Assembly: GCF_028554725.1 (NCBI RefSeq)
Contig: NC_071669.1
Location: 46,274,501 to 46,338,500 of the forward strand
Length of the DNA stretch: 64,000 nt
Source of the DNA: Zeugodacus cucurbitae
Lineage: Eukaryota; Arthropoda; Insecta; Diptera; Tephritidae
Direction of reading: 5' to 3'
Position numbers and translations under genes: made by a program. Of this stretch, positions 22,857-34,422 are shown in pieces. The notes under the pieces are model-generated. The model ran no database searches. It was not told the origin of the DNA and saw only the letters and a list, made by a program, of their open reading frames with translations. Numbering within the stretch: position 1 is the stretch's first letter; every line of letters begins with the position of its first letter.

Positions 22857-23490
22857 TTATGATACAGTACTTGATTTTAGTATAAAATTTCCAGTTACCT
22901 TGTACAAGATACGCATGTGCTATGTGTTATGTGTCCAAGGCGGTTTTGGACTACTCACAGCCTAACCTAACCTAATTTACACTATCTGCCACTACCGTAA
23001 GCTGACAAATCACTTTACATACACAAAGAGATCGCCAAATTTAGACAAACACTGAATACAAGCTCTCTAATTGAAGCTGCGTGAACACGAGTGCAGCACC
23101 GAACTAACAAAAAATATAAAGTTTCACTTAACTGGGCCTTTATTTAGCAAGTTCCTGGCGCTACTCATCCAAACTGTAAAGCTTTTAATTTAACACTTTT
23201 GTATAGTCATCTAAATAGGCGATGGTTATAAGGTCATATCACTTTGTTGTGTTAACCCACTCGTTCTACAAATGCCTCTTTTGATGCACTCGGCTGTTAT
23301 CTGATGTTGCCTGACAAAAGCTACAAGTACAAAGTTTTAGTTGCAAACACCACAAGAACTATTACATTAAAGTTAGTATATTGTTTTTGGCAAGTGTTTG
23401 CGTTGTCGAAAATCATACTAAAAGGTGTTAGCTTTACATTGTTCAAAGGTTGAAAATTTGAAAGGGAAAAGTGCAGTCCCCACCGTTAAA
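22857..23490 (+). repeat. Second copy of segment 15413-16190
   Basis: It directly follows a DINE 3' end, exactly as at 15393/15413, so junction and flank were duplicated together. It differs by a small cctaacctaacct change near 22965 and a deletion near 23355. It stops just before the DD41D mariner. Confidence 0.75.
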
Positions 23491-23505
23491 GTGGATACAT
23501 AGATA

Positions 23506-24799
23506 AAGGGTGATTTTTTAAGAGCTTGATAACTTAAACGCATAAAATTTGCAAAATCTCATCGGTTCTTTATTTGAAACGTTAGATTGGTTCATGACAT
23601 TTACTTTTTGAAGATAATTTCATTTAAATGTTGACCGCGGCTGCGTCTTAGGTGGTCCATTCGGAAAGTCCAATTTTGGGCAACTTTTTCGAGCATTTCG
23701 GCCGGAATAGCCCGAATTTCTTCGGAAATGTTGTCTTCCAAAGCTGGAATAGTTGCTGGCTTATTTCTGTAGACTTTAGACTTGACGTAGCCCCACAAAA
23801 AATAGTCTAAAGGCGTTAAATCGCATGATCTTGGTGGCCAACTTACGGGTCCATTTCTTGAGATGAATTGTTCTCCGAAGTTTTCCCTCAAAATGGCCAT
23901 AGAATCGCGAGCTGTGTGGCATGTAGCGCCATCTTGTTGAAACCACATGTCAACCAAGTTCAGTTCTTCCATTTTTGGCAACAAAAAGTTTGTTAGCATC
24001 GAACGATAGCGATCGCCATTCACCGTAACGTTGCGTCCAACAGCATCTTTGAAAAAATACGGTCCAATGATTCCACCAGCGTACAAACCACACCAAACAG
24101 TGCATTTTTCGGGATGCATGGGCAGTTCTTGAACGGCTTCTGGTTGCTCTTCACCCCAAATGCGGCAATTTTGCTTATTTACGTAGCCATTCAACCAGAA
24201 ATGAGCCTCATCGCTGAACAAAATTTGTCGATAAAAAAGCGGATTTTCTGCCAACTTTTCTAGGGCCCATTCACTGAAAATTCGACGTTGTGGCAGATCG
24301 TTCGGCTTCAGTTCTTGCACGAGCTGTATTTTATACGGTTTTACACCAAGATCTTTGCGTAAAATCTTCCATGTGGTCGAATAACACAAACCCAATTGCT
24401 GCGAACGGCGACGAATCGACATTTCACGGTCTTCAGCCACACTCTCAGAAACAGACGCAATATTCTCTTCTGTACGCACTGTACGCATTCGTGTGGTTGG
24501 TTTAATGTCCAATAAAGTAAACTGAGTGCGAAACTTGGTCACAATCGCATTAATTGTTTGCTCACTTGGTCGATTATGTAGACCATAAATCGGACGTAAA
24601 GCGCGAAACACATTTCGAACCGAACACTGATTTTGGTAATAAAATTCAATGATTTGCAAGCGTTGCTCGTTAGTAAGTCTATTCATGATGAAATGTCAAA
24701 GCATACTGAGCATCTTTCTCTTTGACACCATGTCTGAAATCCCACGTGATCTGTCAAATACTAATGCATGAAAATCCTAACCTCAAAAAAATCACCCGT
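23506..24799 (-). mobile_element. DD41D mariner element with TIRs and TA target duplication
   Basis: TA dinucleotides flank the element at 23504-23505 and 24800-24801. The ends read inward as aagggtgatttttta and acgggtgattttttt, imperfect terminal inverted repeats. The single open reading frame inside fills most of the 1294 bp. Both ends and the gene are present, so this copy is young and possibly active. Confidence 0.88.
23601..24686 (-). CDS. DD41D (rosa-like) mariner transposase, intact
   Basis: A 361-residue frame with no stop. Residues about 1-115 are the paired helix-turn-helix DNA-binding part. The catalytic triad is Asp159 (FSDEAHF), Asp252 (WFQQDGATCHTA) and Asp294 (LTPLDYFLWG), with 41 residues between the last two. 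The 41-residue spacing, with Asp as third residue, places it in the DD41D group of the IS630-Tc1-mariner superfamily; the rosa subfamily of this type was described from Ceratitis and other tephritids. It would cut the element out at the inverted repeats and insert it at TA. The start codon fits the family N-terminus (MNRLTNEQR). Host identity is inference; family membership is firm. Confidence 0.93.
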   Translation of the reverse strand: MNRLTNEQRLQIIEFYYQNQCSVRNVFRALRPIYGLHNRPSEQTINAIVTKFRTQFTLLDIKPTTRMRTVRTEENIASVSESVAEDREMSIRRRSQQLGLCYSTTWKILRKDLGVKPYKIQLVQELKPNDLPQRRIFSEWALEKLAENPLFYRQILFSDEAHFWLNGYVNKQNCRIWGEEQPEAVQELPMHPEKCTVWCGLYAGGIIGPYFFKDAVGRNVTVNGDRYRSMLTNFLLPKMEELNLVDMWFQQDGATCHTARDSMAILRENFGEQFISRNGPVSWPPRSCDLTPLDYFLWGYVKSKVYRNKPATIPALEDNISEEIRAIPAEMLEKVAQNWTFRMDHLRRSRGQHLNEIIFKK

Positions 24800-25012
24800 T
24801 ACAACAAATTTGGCAGTGTCGTGATATATAATATTTCATCACAGCATAATTTACAATAAATTCTTTAAGTTATAAAAATTAAAATGATTTACGTATTTTT
24901 CATTTATTATTTTATTGTGCAAAAATGATTATGAGAGTTTTGCAGAATTTATATACGTATGTATGTACATATCATTGATATAAAATGTATATTATATTTT
25001 CTGTGAAATACA

Positions 25013-25086
25013 TTGATAAGAAGTGTGCCAAGATCTCAGACGAATTTGAACCATTCCCGTCGAACAGTTTGCTGCCAGCACTCAGT
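25013..25086 (+). promoter_or_regulatory. Promoter module preserved ahead of the receptor pseudogene
   Basis: TTGATAAG is at 25013-25020 and TCAGT at 25082-25086, with the same 69-bp spacing as the functional copies, although the gene it serves is dead. It may still be transcribed. Confidence 0.45.
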
Positions 25087-25221
25087 GCGTAATGCACACT
25101 CCAAATCGCGTTGAAAAGTATTAAGAAGGCGATATTACAACAGTGAATATATTCTGCAATCCGTTCAATTACTTAATTTATAGCTTGATACTATATTCCA
25201 AAATAACAAAACATTGAAAAA

Positions 25222-25895
25222 ATGTAAAATTCTTTGGCAAACCAATTAATAGCGAACCAATTAATAGATGACCCAGGTCAGGCAAGGCTTCGTAACTGCC
25301 GACATACCGAATTGTGCATTCGAAGGCACCATTAGTCTAGTTTATACATTTCAGATGGTTCATGTAATTTTCAGGGTTTATGCATACCCCACAACATGAC
25401 AGACGTTACGACGAACTCCCCGATGGCAGGCGTGTCTCAGCACCACCACATATCAGGGGCTGTGCGTGTAAGTTGAAGCAATGCATACAACTCTGTTGTT
25501 TAAACAACGAGATGTTAGACAGCACGTCAAAAAAGTGTGTTAATATGAATGCCGTTATATACCCACGCATCAACACTTATACGGAGAACTTGACAGAAAA
25601 TACCATGATCGACGTGTTTCAGGATTTCCTGCCACAACAGCGTATGCCTTGTGAGGAGTTTAAAATTCTAAATTCCGAACTGGAGAGTGATTTCAATATT
25701 TTATTCGAGGTAATATTAGTGTAAGGTCTCAAAAGCAAATTGTCTAATTTTTTTAATATTCCAACAGAACGGAACTATATATCATGCGATGAAAGAAGAT
25801 TTGTTTTGATTTTTGTCTAACTCCCTTCTGGTACAAAAATCATTGAGCTTGAATCCCATCAATTGTTTAAAGAAATCCAGCAATCCAACTAACTT
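25222..25895 (+). pseudogene. Methuselah-like receptor pseudogene, tandem copy 4
   Basis: The expected start ATG (25222) is followed at once by TAA, where the sister genes have TCA. The N-terminal region carries deletions and a small repeated stretch (accaattaatag twice). From about 25415 to 25709 the ectodomain is readable, including RGCACKLKQCIQLCC, and ends at the normal exon 1 donor. Exon 2 (from 25768) has deletions and breaks off near 25895. Exons 3-7, which encode all seven membrane segments, are absent. The 3' end of exon 1 matches copy 1 rather than copies 2 and 3. Confidence 0.9.
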
Positions 25896-26159
25896 CTTAC
25901 AGTGACTCAAAGTTAAAATTAACTTTTAACTTTTAAACTTAAGAACTCAAATAAAAAAAAATTAATCAAAATTTGGCAAAAATATATATTTTTTAAAATT
26001 GTATTTCATTTTCTTTGTTATAAACCCAAAAAACTTAAAAATATTTCATCTTGACCAGGAAAAATAAAATATATGAACAGAAACACAGAATTGCGGTCTC
26101 AAAGTTATAATGGACCTCATATACACATAAATTAAGTTTCAAAATTAAGTGTTTAATTT

Positions 26160-26690
26160 GTAATATTTAGTGGGCAAATATTTTGCGGTTTGCCATAAAT
26201 TGCAATGTCATCCATGCAATGCCATACATGCTCGATTACATTTAAATTGGGGGATTGCGGCGGAGTTTCAACACGTGAGGACGAATGTACAGAGTCAGCT
26301 TTCCAGTCCCGAACTCATGTCATGCGTCACAGTTGGCCGCAGGTTAATTTGTTTAAGCTCTGTGTTAGGCTTTCGCCATCTCTATAACATCATTTATAAC
26401 TATAAAACATTTTTCCATTAAAGAATGGTATAATTTTTGGCAAAGTTAATCCTTTTCTGCCTGTTGATCTTGCTTACAAAAGATTTCCTCTTCCATTATA
26501 ATTGTGTTTCTGCAGAGCATTCCGCACAGTTTCTGAATCCGATTTCTATACAAATACTGCTGCGCTATGGAAGTTTATTTTGGAGCACTTGTATGAGAAT
26601 CTTTCATTATTTGCACGAAAGGCCAACAATCATCGGACTCAGTAAAAAATTTTGTTCGGCTTTGTTCTGTTGCTGAAGTTACCGTTTTGT
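26160..26690 (-). pseudogene. Tc1-like transposase fragment
   Basis: The minus strand reads PPQSPNLNVIEHVWHCMDD at about 26265-26208, the Tc1 block containing the third catalytic Glu, in a clean frame. Further upstream on that strand (about 26530-26440) is an INRQKRINFAKN-like piece from the linker region. The middle is deleted and frames shift. Confidence 0.65.
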
Positions 26691-27110
26691 TATACTCTCA
26701 CAACATGTTGCTAAGAGAGTATTATTGTTTTGTTCACATAACGGTTGTTTGTACCACCCAAATAAATCAGTTAGATGTGGGGTGATACATACATACTTAT
26801 ATACATAATTGATCAGGATGACTAGTGGATTCGAAAACCGGATGTCTGTCCGTTCATCCGTCTGTCTGAGTAAGAATTGAGATATCTTAATGAAATTTGG
26901 CACACATATTCCTTGGCACCCTGAGGAGGTTGGCACTTTATAACGTATACATCAGGAACTAACCCCCCGGACCCCGGATATCGAATATGAAGAACTCAGT
27001 GCCTAAGGGTAATTTAACCAAGTGCCTAAGGGTATTGTTTTACCGAAAATATCGGCAAATCTCTTAGATATTTTAAGGGTTATATACATACATATGTTGA
27101 AGTGTGAGAA
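26690..27110 (+). repeat. DINE/HINE-like repeat, 5' part (copy C)
   Basis: It starts with the hairpin-forming tatactctcacaacatgttgctaagagagta. The family core follows (ttttgttcacataacgg, tgtctgtccgttcatccg, ttggcacacatattccttgg), then it decays from about 27060. The 3' terminal hairpin is missing. Confidence 0.7.
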
Positions 27111-27839
27111 AATTGGGAAAATTGTGGGCCATATTTTTTATTAAATACCTGGTTAACGTCTTGCGTAGTATAATGTCTAATCTGTAAAATCAGTCACTGT
27201 TATGACTTTTTACGCAAATCCGCTTGCCACAAATAATTTTGTACATAATCTTTTTGAAATTCATAATTTAGATAAAATCTAATATCTAACTCTAGACCAC
27301 TAGATTTGTCAATCCCGTAAGCATAGAGTACCGAAATATGTGAGCCGTTATGCATCTGAAATCACGAGATTGGCACATAGTAATTTCGGAACTGCGTGAG
27401 AGTTTAAATGAAAAGACAAAAATCTGACTACAGCTGTCGCATGAGTTCATATGGCGTTTTCTGAAATGTCAGTAATGAATTCGTTACCGTAAACACGGGA
27501 TTGCCCCTGTTAGTTGTACCCATATTGCAAACTTTGTTTATTATTATAATTATTTTTTATTACAATTCCAAGCGTAAGCGATAAGCGTAATTTGTGTGAA
27601 CTTATATGCTCAGTTCCAAACAAACCTTCAAAGCGACACCATATCTTAAAACTCGGCAATTCAACGGAAAAATATTATATGTGCATGTTCAATCAAAGCA
27701 TAAAGCGTTGCATTTAAATTATCGCGCGTGCTTTACTGGAATGTACGCCGTTGTGGTGATAATGTATTTACAGGAATTTACACTATACACTCATTAGTTA
27801 CACACACACACAAACATTTGTTAATAAAGTAATACAAAT

Positions 27840-30221
27840 ATGCCAAAATTGTACGAAAAACGTCAAATTTTCCTCATCGCAGTGTGCTTGCTTTACCACG
27901 TACCAATTACGTTTGCCAACATACCGAATTGTGAATTCAAAGACACCGTTAGTCTCGTAAACATTCGACCGAATAAGGATGGCTCGTATGATTTTGCTGG
28001 CATACAAATTCACAAAAATTTAACTGCCATCTATGACTATGAAGAACTCGCCAATGGCTTGCGTGTTTCTGCGACACCCCACATTAGGGGCTGTGCGTGC
28101 AAACTAAAGCAGTGCATACAATTTTGTTGCCCGCCAACTCAACTTTTGGATAGGACCACTATGAAGTGTGTCACTCCCAACGATCTCAGCTTCGAATATT
28201 TACCGGAACTGGAAATATTTACGGAAGATCTGGATTGGACTTTAATCGATGTACATAAAGGTTTTGTTCCACAACACCGTTTACCCTGTGATAACTTTGC
28301 TATACTAAGTCCTTTCGAATATGATGACGACGCCTACATTTTGTTTGAGGTATTGCTTTTGTGATGCTTGCGAAACTCAATTTTAACAAAACCAATTGGT
28401 GATTTACAGAATGCTTCTATATTACATGCGGTTAATGAGCAGCTTCTGCCATATCGTGAGTATTGTCTAACACCCTACTGGTACAACAACTCTTTGAGTT
28501 TAAACCCCATTATTTGTTATGCGAAAATGGCTGTCACAACTTACGTCAATATGTCATGTGAGTATATAAAATATTCTTTGAAGTTAATTGAAGACACAAT
28601 TGGTATACATCAAATGTACTAATAGACTACTTTAAAGTGACTGAAGACGTTAATATGCTGAAAGAAAGAGTACTTTAAAGATTCAGCATCAATTGATATT
28701 TTTTATCCGAAATGTTCGAGTATAATGAAAAACTTTAACCGCTTGGCCCAAAAAGACTAGTTTATATTAGAGACTGTTCGAGAGAATTTATTAAACTCGA
28801 ATATGAATATTAGTAGGAATTACGTTTGGTAAAACATGTTTCCCATTTTTTCAGTCCTTGCAATATCAGTGCCATTTCTATTGGCGACAATCTGGGTATA
28901 TTTGTATGTTCCGCAGCTACGCTGCCTTCACAACAGCTGCCTGGTCTGTTTTCTGGGTACCTTCGCTATCGGCACTTCGCTACTAACGTCAACAGCATGG
29001 TTCACTTACGGTTTGTTGGCCTGTCGTGTAATCGGTGGGTTCAAAAGCTCTCAAAATATTTTATTTTATTTTATTTCATATAATATAATATATTTATTAT
29101 ATTTTCTTGCAGGTTCCATTTGTTATTTCTTCATGATATCTGCTTTCTTCTGGTTAAATATTACTTGTTTCGATTTGTGGTTAAGTATACGTAGCATCCG
29201 ATATGAGCTCCAACCGAGCAGTCCGCGGTTGCGTTTCGTTTATTATTCGATTTATGTGTGGACAGCAGCGGTAATGTTTACCGTTATCGCTGTAACAATT
29301 GAGCATACGAATGTTGATGAGTCTTGGAAGCCCGGTATAGGTTTGGGGCAATGTTTCATAAAATGTGTGTACATGTTTATGGAGGAAGGATTTTTTATAA
29401 GAAAAAGTATTTTTTATATATTTTTTAGCGTGGGAATGGTCGGCAATGCTGTATTTTCATGGACCCAGCGGGTTGTTAATATTATTCAATATTTTCTTTT
29501 TCATCATGAGCGCTTACGATATTTATCAAATCAAAGAGGCCAACTACAAAATCAAATGTGATAACAGCCAGCAATTCAAGTAAGTTAATCAGTTTTGCTT
29601 TATAAACGTCGAAACGGTATTATCAGTTGTTATTACCCTCTAGTAATCGGATGAAAATTCAAGGTTAAGTGTTATAGTTTTTCACAAGAGCTCGTTCCAA
29701 AGTCGCTCTGTCTCTAAAATAAAAGACCCGTATGAACTACACAAAAAATACTTTTATGATGTCAGTCAACAGCTGACAATGTCAATAACACTTAAAGCTC
29801 GACATTACAGTTTTGTATTGTTTATGAGTATTTACATACATATGTATGAATATTATTTTCCCAAAAGCTTAGAAACGTTCATTCAACCCCAAGTACCTTA
29901 AAATTAAAAAAAATTATTCAATTTCTTCCGTTTTAACTGCATTTATATTTTCATCATCAGATTCGCCAAATTTTTGCGTTTATTCCTCATAATGGGTATA
30001 TCATGGATTATGGAAGTGCTACCGTATTTCATACAGACAAGTAATTCCATGGTCTTCAAAATCTTCAATATACTGAACTCATCGCAAGGCATAATAATAT
30101 TTGTCGTGCTTGTGCTGAAGCGGAGGGTGCTAAATTTGCTAAAGAATCGGTAAAAATTAAATTTGTTGACTTTATTTCCAATACTTTAAAATTTTTGAAT
30201 ATACTTAGATGGAACGCATAG
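27840..30221 (+). CDS. Methuselah-like family B GPCR, older paralogue (copy 5)
   Basis: Exons 27840-28349, 28410-28557, 28855-29034, 29113-29364, 29429-29579, 29961-30149 and 30209-30221 give an uninterrupted 480-residue protein. Exon lengths are identical to the young copies except exon 1 (510 versus 498) and the last (13 versus 19). Unlike them it has a convincing signal peptide (hydrophobic IFLIAVCLLYHVPITFA, cleavage probably before NIPNC). The ectodomain has the conserved cysteine pattern, RGCACKLKQCIQFCC and YCLTPYWYNNSLSLNPI. Seven membrane segments and a short basic tail (KRRVLNLLKNRWNA) follow. Divergence from copies 1-4 is spread over the whole protein, so it split off before the recent expansion. 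It is the best candidate for the ancestral receptor of the array. Confidence 0.93.
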
Positions 30222-30239
30222 TACTCAATCATTCATATG

Positions 30240-31033
30240 AAGTACTATATGTAAACAACCACACGTAGTTCTTTTGTTTGTACGAAAGAAGGCCGCTGTT
30301 TCTTGATAATTTGTTGATGCGTCAGCAGAGTGACAGAGCGAAAGAGAGAGAGTACAATTTTATAATAATTATCAGCATTATCACATATATTCATATACAT
30401 ATACATATATATACATTTATTATAACAAAATCATTTATTTTTTTATAATATATTATACAAATACGTGTTTTTAAAAATATTTTTTATTAAAAGATTATTT
30501 TAAATATCACTTTGTTCTTTCTTGCGTTTTTTACGGGTAAGTAATAATATTTTGGTATAAAATTTTTAGTAAGATTTCTGACTTCTCTTGAAAGTATTAG
30601 CAAGTGTATGTAAATATATTTTTACAACAACTAGAGAAAATTATTCGAAGTTCGTTAAGCCATAAAACAAAAACTGTGCTAAGAAAATAAATAGATTTTG
30701 GAGGCGTTGAATCAATCAAAATTTACAACAATCAACAGATGGCGCGCTTATTGGTTTTGAATAACAATTTTTTTATCAGCAGATATAAAATAATATCATA
30801 ATTTAGAATTAATAATATATATATTTTTTTTGATATTCTATATATACTAGGTAACTGAATAAACCTGATGCCACTGAGAATGCTTCACCAAACCCTACAA
30901 AAATGTCTACGGATACACCAAAAGCTAAAAAAGTTTTTGTTTGAGTAGAAATGTATCGACAATCACTTCAAAACCCATCCCCTTCAACAAAAACAAAATC
31001 AAATTCGGTGCCACCACATACCTGCGATACCAC
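30240..31033. other. Intergenic downstream of the receptor array, no gene recognised
   Basis: AT-rich, with tata/cata dinucleotide stretches around 30370-30420 and runs of T. No frame or RNA gene is recognisable. The homology of the receptor units ends here. Confidence 0.5.
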
Positions 31034-32006
31034 TTTTTATACTATCGCAACAAAAGTTGCTAAGAGAGTATTATAATTTTGTTCACATAACGGTTGTTTG
31101 TATCACCCAGAAATAAAAGAGTTAGATATAGGGTTATATATATCAAAATAATCAGAGTGACGAGACGAGTCAAAATCCTATCTGTCTGTTCGTCCGTCCG
31201 TGCAACGGATAACTTGTGTAAAAATTGAGATTTCTTGACGAAACTTGGTACACATTTTCCTTGGGACCGTGTAGATGGGTAAAATTGGACCATTGCCACG
31301 CCCACAAAATGGCGAAAACCGAAAACACATAAAGCTATAAATAAGATTATAAAAGTAACATTTGGGCATATTTGGATGAATTTTTTTTGTGGAAGTGGGC
31401 GTAGCCCTGCCCCCAAATATGTTTTCTTGTATATATCTCCCAAACCAATAACGCTATAAAAACCAAACTTTCTGCAGTCGGTTCCCTTTCGTACCCCACC
31501 ACACACCATGAAAATAGTTGAAATAGGATAAAAACCACGTCCACCTCCCATACAAAGGTTAGGTTGAAAATTACAAAAAGTGCGTTAGCTCTCTAACGAA
31601 AAACATCACAAACACTAAATTTTACAGAAGAAATAGCAAAAGGAAGCTGCGCTCATTTTTTTCGGCAAATCTCTCAGATATCTCAATTTAATTCAGAAAA
31701 AATCTTTTTCTTCTAATATTGTGTCTCTGTATCAGAAATGGTTAAAATCGGGTCATTACTTCCGCTAGCTCTCATATACCTAATTATAGCGTTTTCAAAA
31801 ATACGATGGTTGATGAAAATGAGTGAAATCGGTTCAGGAATTACCTCAGCCTATATATGTACTATATATGATGAATTTCATTTTTCTATTGGACTTCATG
31901 CCGAAAATATGGGTTAAATTGTGTGTTATCTTAATAAGAATATAGCAATAATTTGCGAGAGTATAAAATATTCAGTTGCACCCGAACTTAGCCTTTCCTT
32001 ACTTGT
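31034..32006 (+). repeat. DINE/HINE-like repeat, full length (copy D)
   Basis: It begins ttttatactatcgcaac, folds back on ttgctaagagagta, then carries the family core with gtctgttcgtccgtccg and cttggtacacattttccttgg. Near the end is ttgcgagagtataaaata, the inverted partner of the start, then a hairpin and the tail ctttccttacttg. Frames on its minus strand are shadows. Confidence 0.82.
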
Positions 32007-32970
32007 TTAAATTTGAGGTTATGTTTAATATGTTTGCAACATGGTTCACTGAATGTTAAATGTTTACATTTCTGAATGAAATTTGTTTATACTTGCGCTC
32101 TTTTGCATTTAGTAGCCTTTGCCGTTGCCCCATGTTGTATGTGTGTTGTTGTAACCATTGAAGCGCTCAACATCAACCACATCAGACAGTTGCACCTCCA
32201 GCCAACATGCCTCTCTCTGACTGCGCGTGGGTCTACAGGCCTGCGTGTAGTAGTGGGTGTAGGCCTTAAATGCGGCTTGTAACTGCAAGTTGCCAACGGC
32301 AACAAAGCCGACATTAATGTTGTTGCCACCACCAACAAGGTTGTATGTTATGTGAAGCTCTTCTGTTTGTTTGCTCTTGTTGTACTTTTCTTAGTTGTTG
32401 CGGCCGAAAGTTTAGTGAGTGTTCATTTTATTTGCATTACATTTGTGCAATTTCGGTTATGTTGCTGGTTAGTTAGTTCATTTGTTGTTGCAATTGTACT
32501 TATGTTGCACAACTCCGCATTGTTGTTGCTTGTACTTTGTTATGTTGCATTTGTTTGTTGATTGGTGTGCTGCTGGTTGATTCTTTTAAGCAAGTCAGTT
32601 CGGTGTTCCCCCTCTGGCATAACATGCGGTCTTTTGTTGTTGCAAATTTTTCCAACTTCTGTACTTTTTATTTTCTGTTGCCGATCTCGTATTTGTTCTT
32701 TACAATTTCAATCGGCAAATGCAACAATGTAGAAATGAAGTTATGTAAATTTTCGAAATTTTTGATTCATGGAAGGAGTTCTACTTGTAGTCTTATTTTA
32801 GATTCATATTTGTTGGTTTTGGGAATTATTTATGGAGAACAAAAAAATGTGGGTCATAGTCAAAAATGTTTTTGTTGGAAATACAAATAACAGTAAAAGT
32901 ATTAAATTTTTGTAGTTGCATCCTCGTGTAAAGTTATTTTCTAATATCTTTAAAAAAGTAATAATTGATG
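32007..32970. other. Intergenic, TTG/TGT-rich low-complexity DNA
   Basis: Many TTG/TGT triplets give long open frames without domain character (for example 32352-32561 and 32537-32890), with strongly skewed composition. I treat them as chance. Confidence 0.5.
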
Positions 32971-32976
32971 TATGAT

Positions 32977-34077
32977 TAGGGATGCAAACGATGTATCGAT
33001 GTTTTTGAAACATCGATGTTTTCGTCAAAAAGCATCGATGTTAGCCATCGATGTCTCAAATCTAAAAACATCGATGCATCGATGTCACTTTCAACGATGT
33101 TTTATGTCGATGTTATATATAAAAAATTGACTTCACACCTTCGCACCTTTTCGGGTATTAACTCGAAACCCTCTATTTGGATACGCTTTATTACATTGGA
33201 ATTCGATTTTTTTTTAAATACGGAAAATTCGTTAAAGGAATGTGCGCATGGACAATACTGCGGTTACTTTTATGATTTATTTATACAATTTAATTCTGAC
33301 GTAGGTTACTGCGTTAGATCAGAGCTTCAAATTACTGCATTTTAAAGATGCTATGGCTAAAATAAATGTTTTTTTTTGTTTCATAAACAATTCAAAAAAT
33401 CGCGCTGATACAACGGAATCTTCGGATGAGTGTGAAACAGAATACTCGTTTGATAGTTGGAACAAGAATAAACATTTGGTCCGCCAAAAGGTGAAATGTA
33501 AGCTGTTAAATTTATCTACATTTAACGGGACGGAAGGATGAAGAGAAAGTGTATCTGAGCTGTTACCGCTACCAATCAGAAGCCAATCGAGTTTGGGTTG
33601 ACATGAATACTGTGTTTCCGGAGTTGTGTAAATAGGCTTATTAAATAATATTTACACATTGTGGCCACATCAGTGCCGAGTAAATTACCGTTTTCTAAAC
33701 CCAGGGCAACTTTCACGCAGAAGTATAATCGAAAAGAAAATGACAGTGAAAACACTTTCCATGTCGTTCTTTTGAAATTCTGTTATTTACTGAGAAAAAA
33801 CTTTAACAGACATACGTATAATGCTAAGTGAAATAAAATGTATCAACTTAAGACGTACTACATTTCATTTATTTATGCTTCTGCTTATGTATTAGCGTAG
33901 CTTAGCTTAGCTTAGCTTTTCACACTAAATTTAAAATAAGTTAAAAAAGTTCAAAAATACATCGATGTTACGATGTATCGATGTTTTAATAGCCGTTGTT
34001 TTTGATTTCGATGGGTTTTGAAGAAACATCGATACATCGAACCATCGATGTTTCATTTCACGATGTTTGCATCCCTA
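32977..34077. mobile_element. Non-autonomous hAT element with 8-bp target duplication
   Basis: Terminal inverted repeats start TAGGGATGCAAACGATG on the left, mirrored at the right end as CGATGTTTGCATCCCTA. Perfect 8-bp direct repeats TGTATGAT flank it (32969-32976 and 34078-34085), the size made by hAT transposases. Both ends contain many CATCGATG-type motifs (left about 32986-33080, right about 33959-34050). The interior keeps a broken piece of the transposase dimerisation region. A ttagc pentamer run is at 33898-33917. Confidence 0.88.
33353..33720 (+). pseudogene. hAT transposase dimerisation-domain remnant
   Basis: A WNKNKHLV-type stretch near 33460 and ATSVPSKLPFSKPRATFTQK at about 33664-33723 resemble the C-terminal hAT block (the ATSVPSERxFSKAG signature) in different frames. 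The conserved Ser-Glu-Arg is altered. Nothing of the catalytic region upstream is left. Confidence 0.55.
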
Positions 34078-34422
34078 TGTATGATGGTATTATTGTGGTT
34101 TTGAAAGCATACCTATATATGTATATCAACTACGAATATAATAATTATCTGAATAGAAGAATGCTAATGATTATAATGTTTATATCCAAACCTTAATCGG
34201 TTCATGATACCTAATTATAGCATTATCTCTCCGTGAATAATCCGTTTGACCGCTCATTATAATATATGCTATTTTCACAATTGAATTATTATCTTTCCCA
34301 AAAAAAAATGGCTTAATAAAAAAATTGCCTCATGGTGCAACAATAAGATGCATCTACTCTGAGTTAGTATATAAATGCATATGAGTAACGTCTTGAGGAG
34401 TTAAGAGGTTTCACCGAATATT

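Noticed and set aside
31060..31551. 163-residue minus-strand frame inside DINE copy D
   Set aside because: The repeat is non-coding; similar shadows appear in copies E and F with different frames.
32352..32890. Two overlapping long frames rich in Leu, Val and Cys
   Set aside because: They arise from TTG/TGT-rich low-complexity DNA, have no domain pattern, and lack splice or promoter context.
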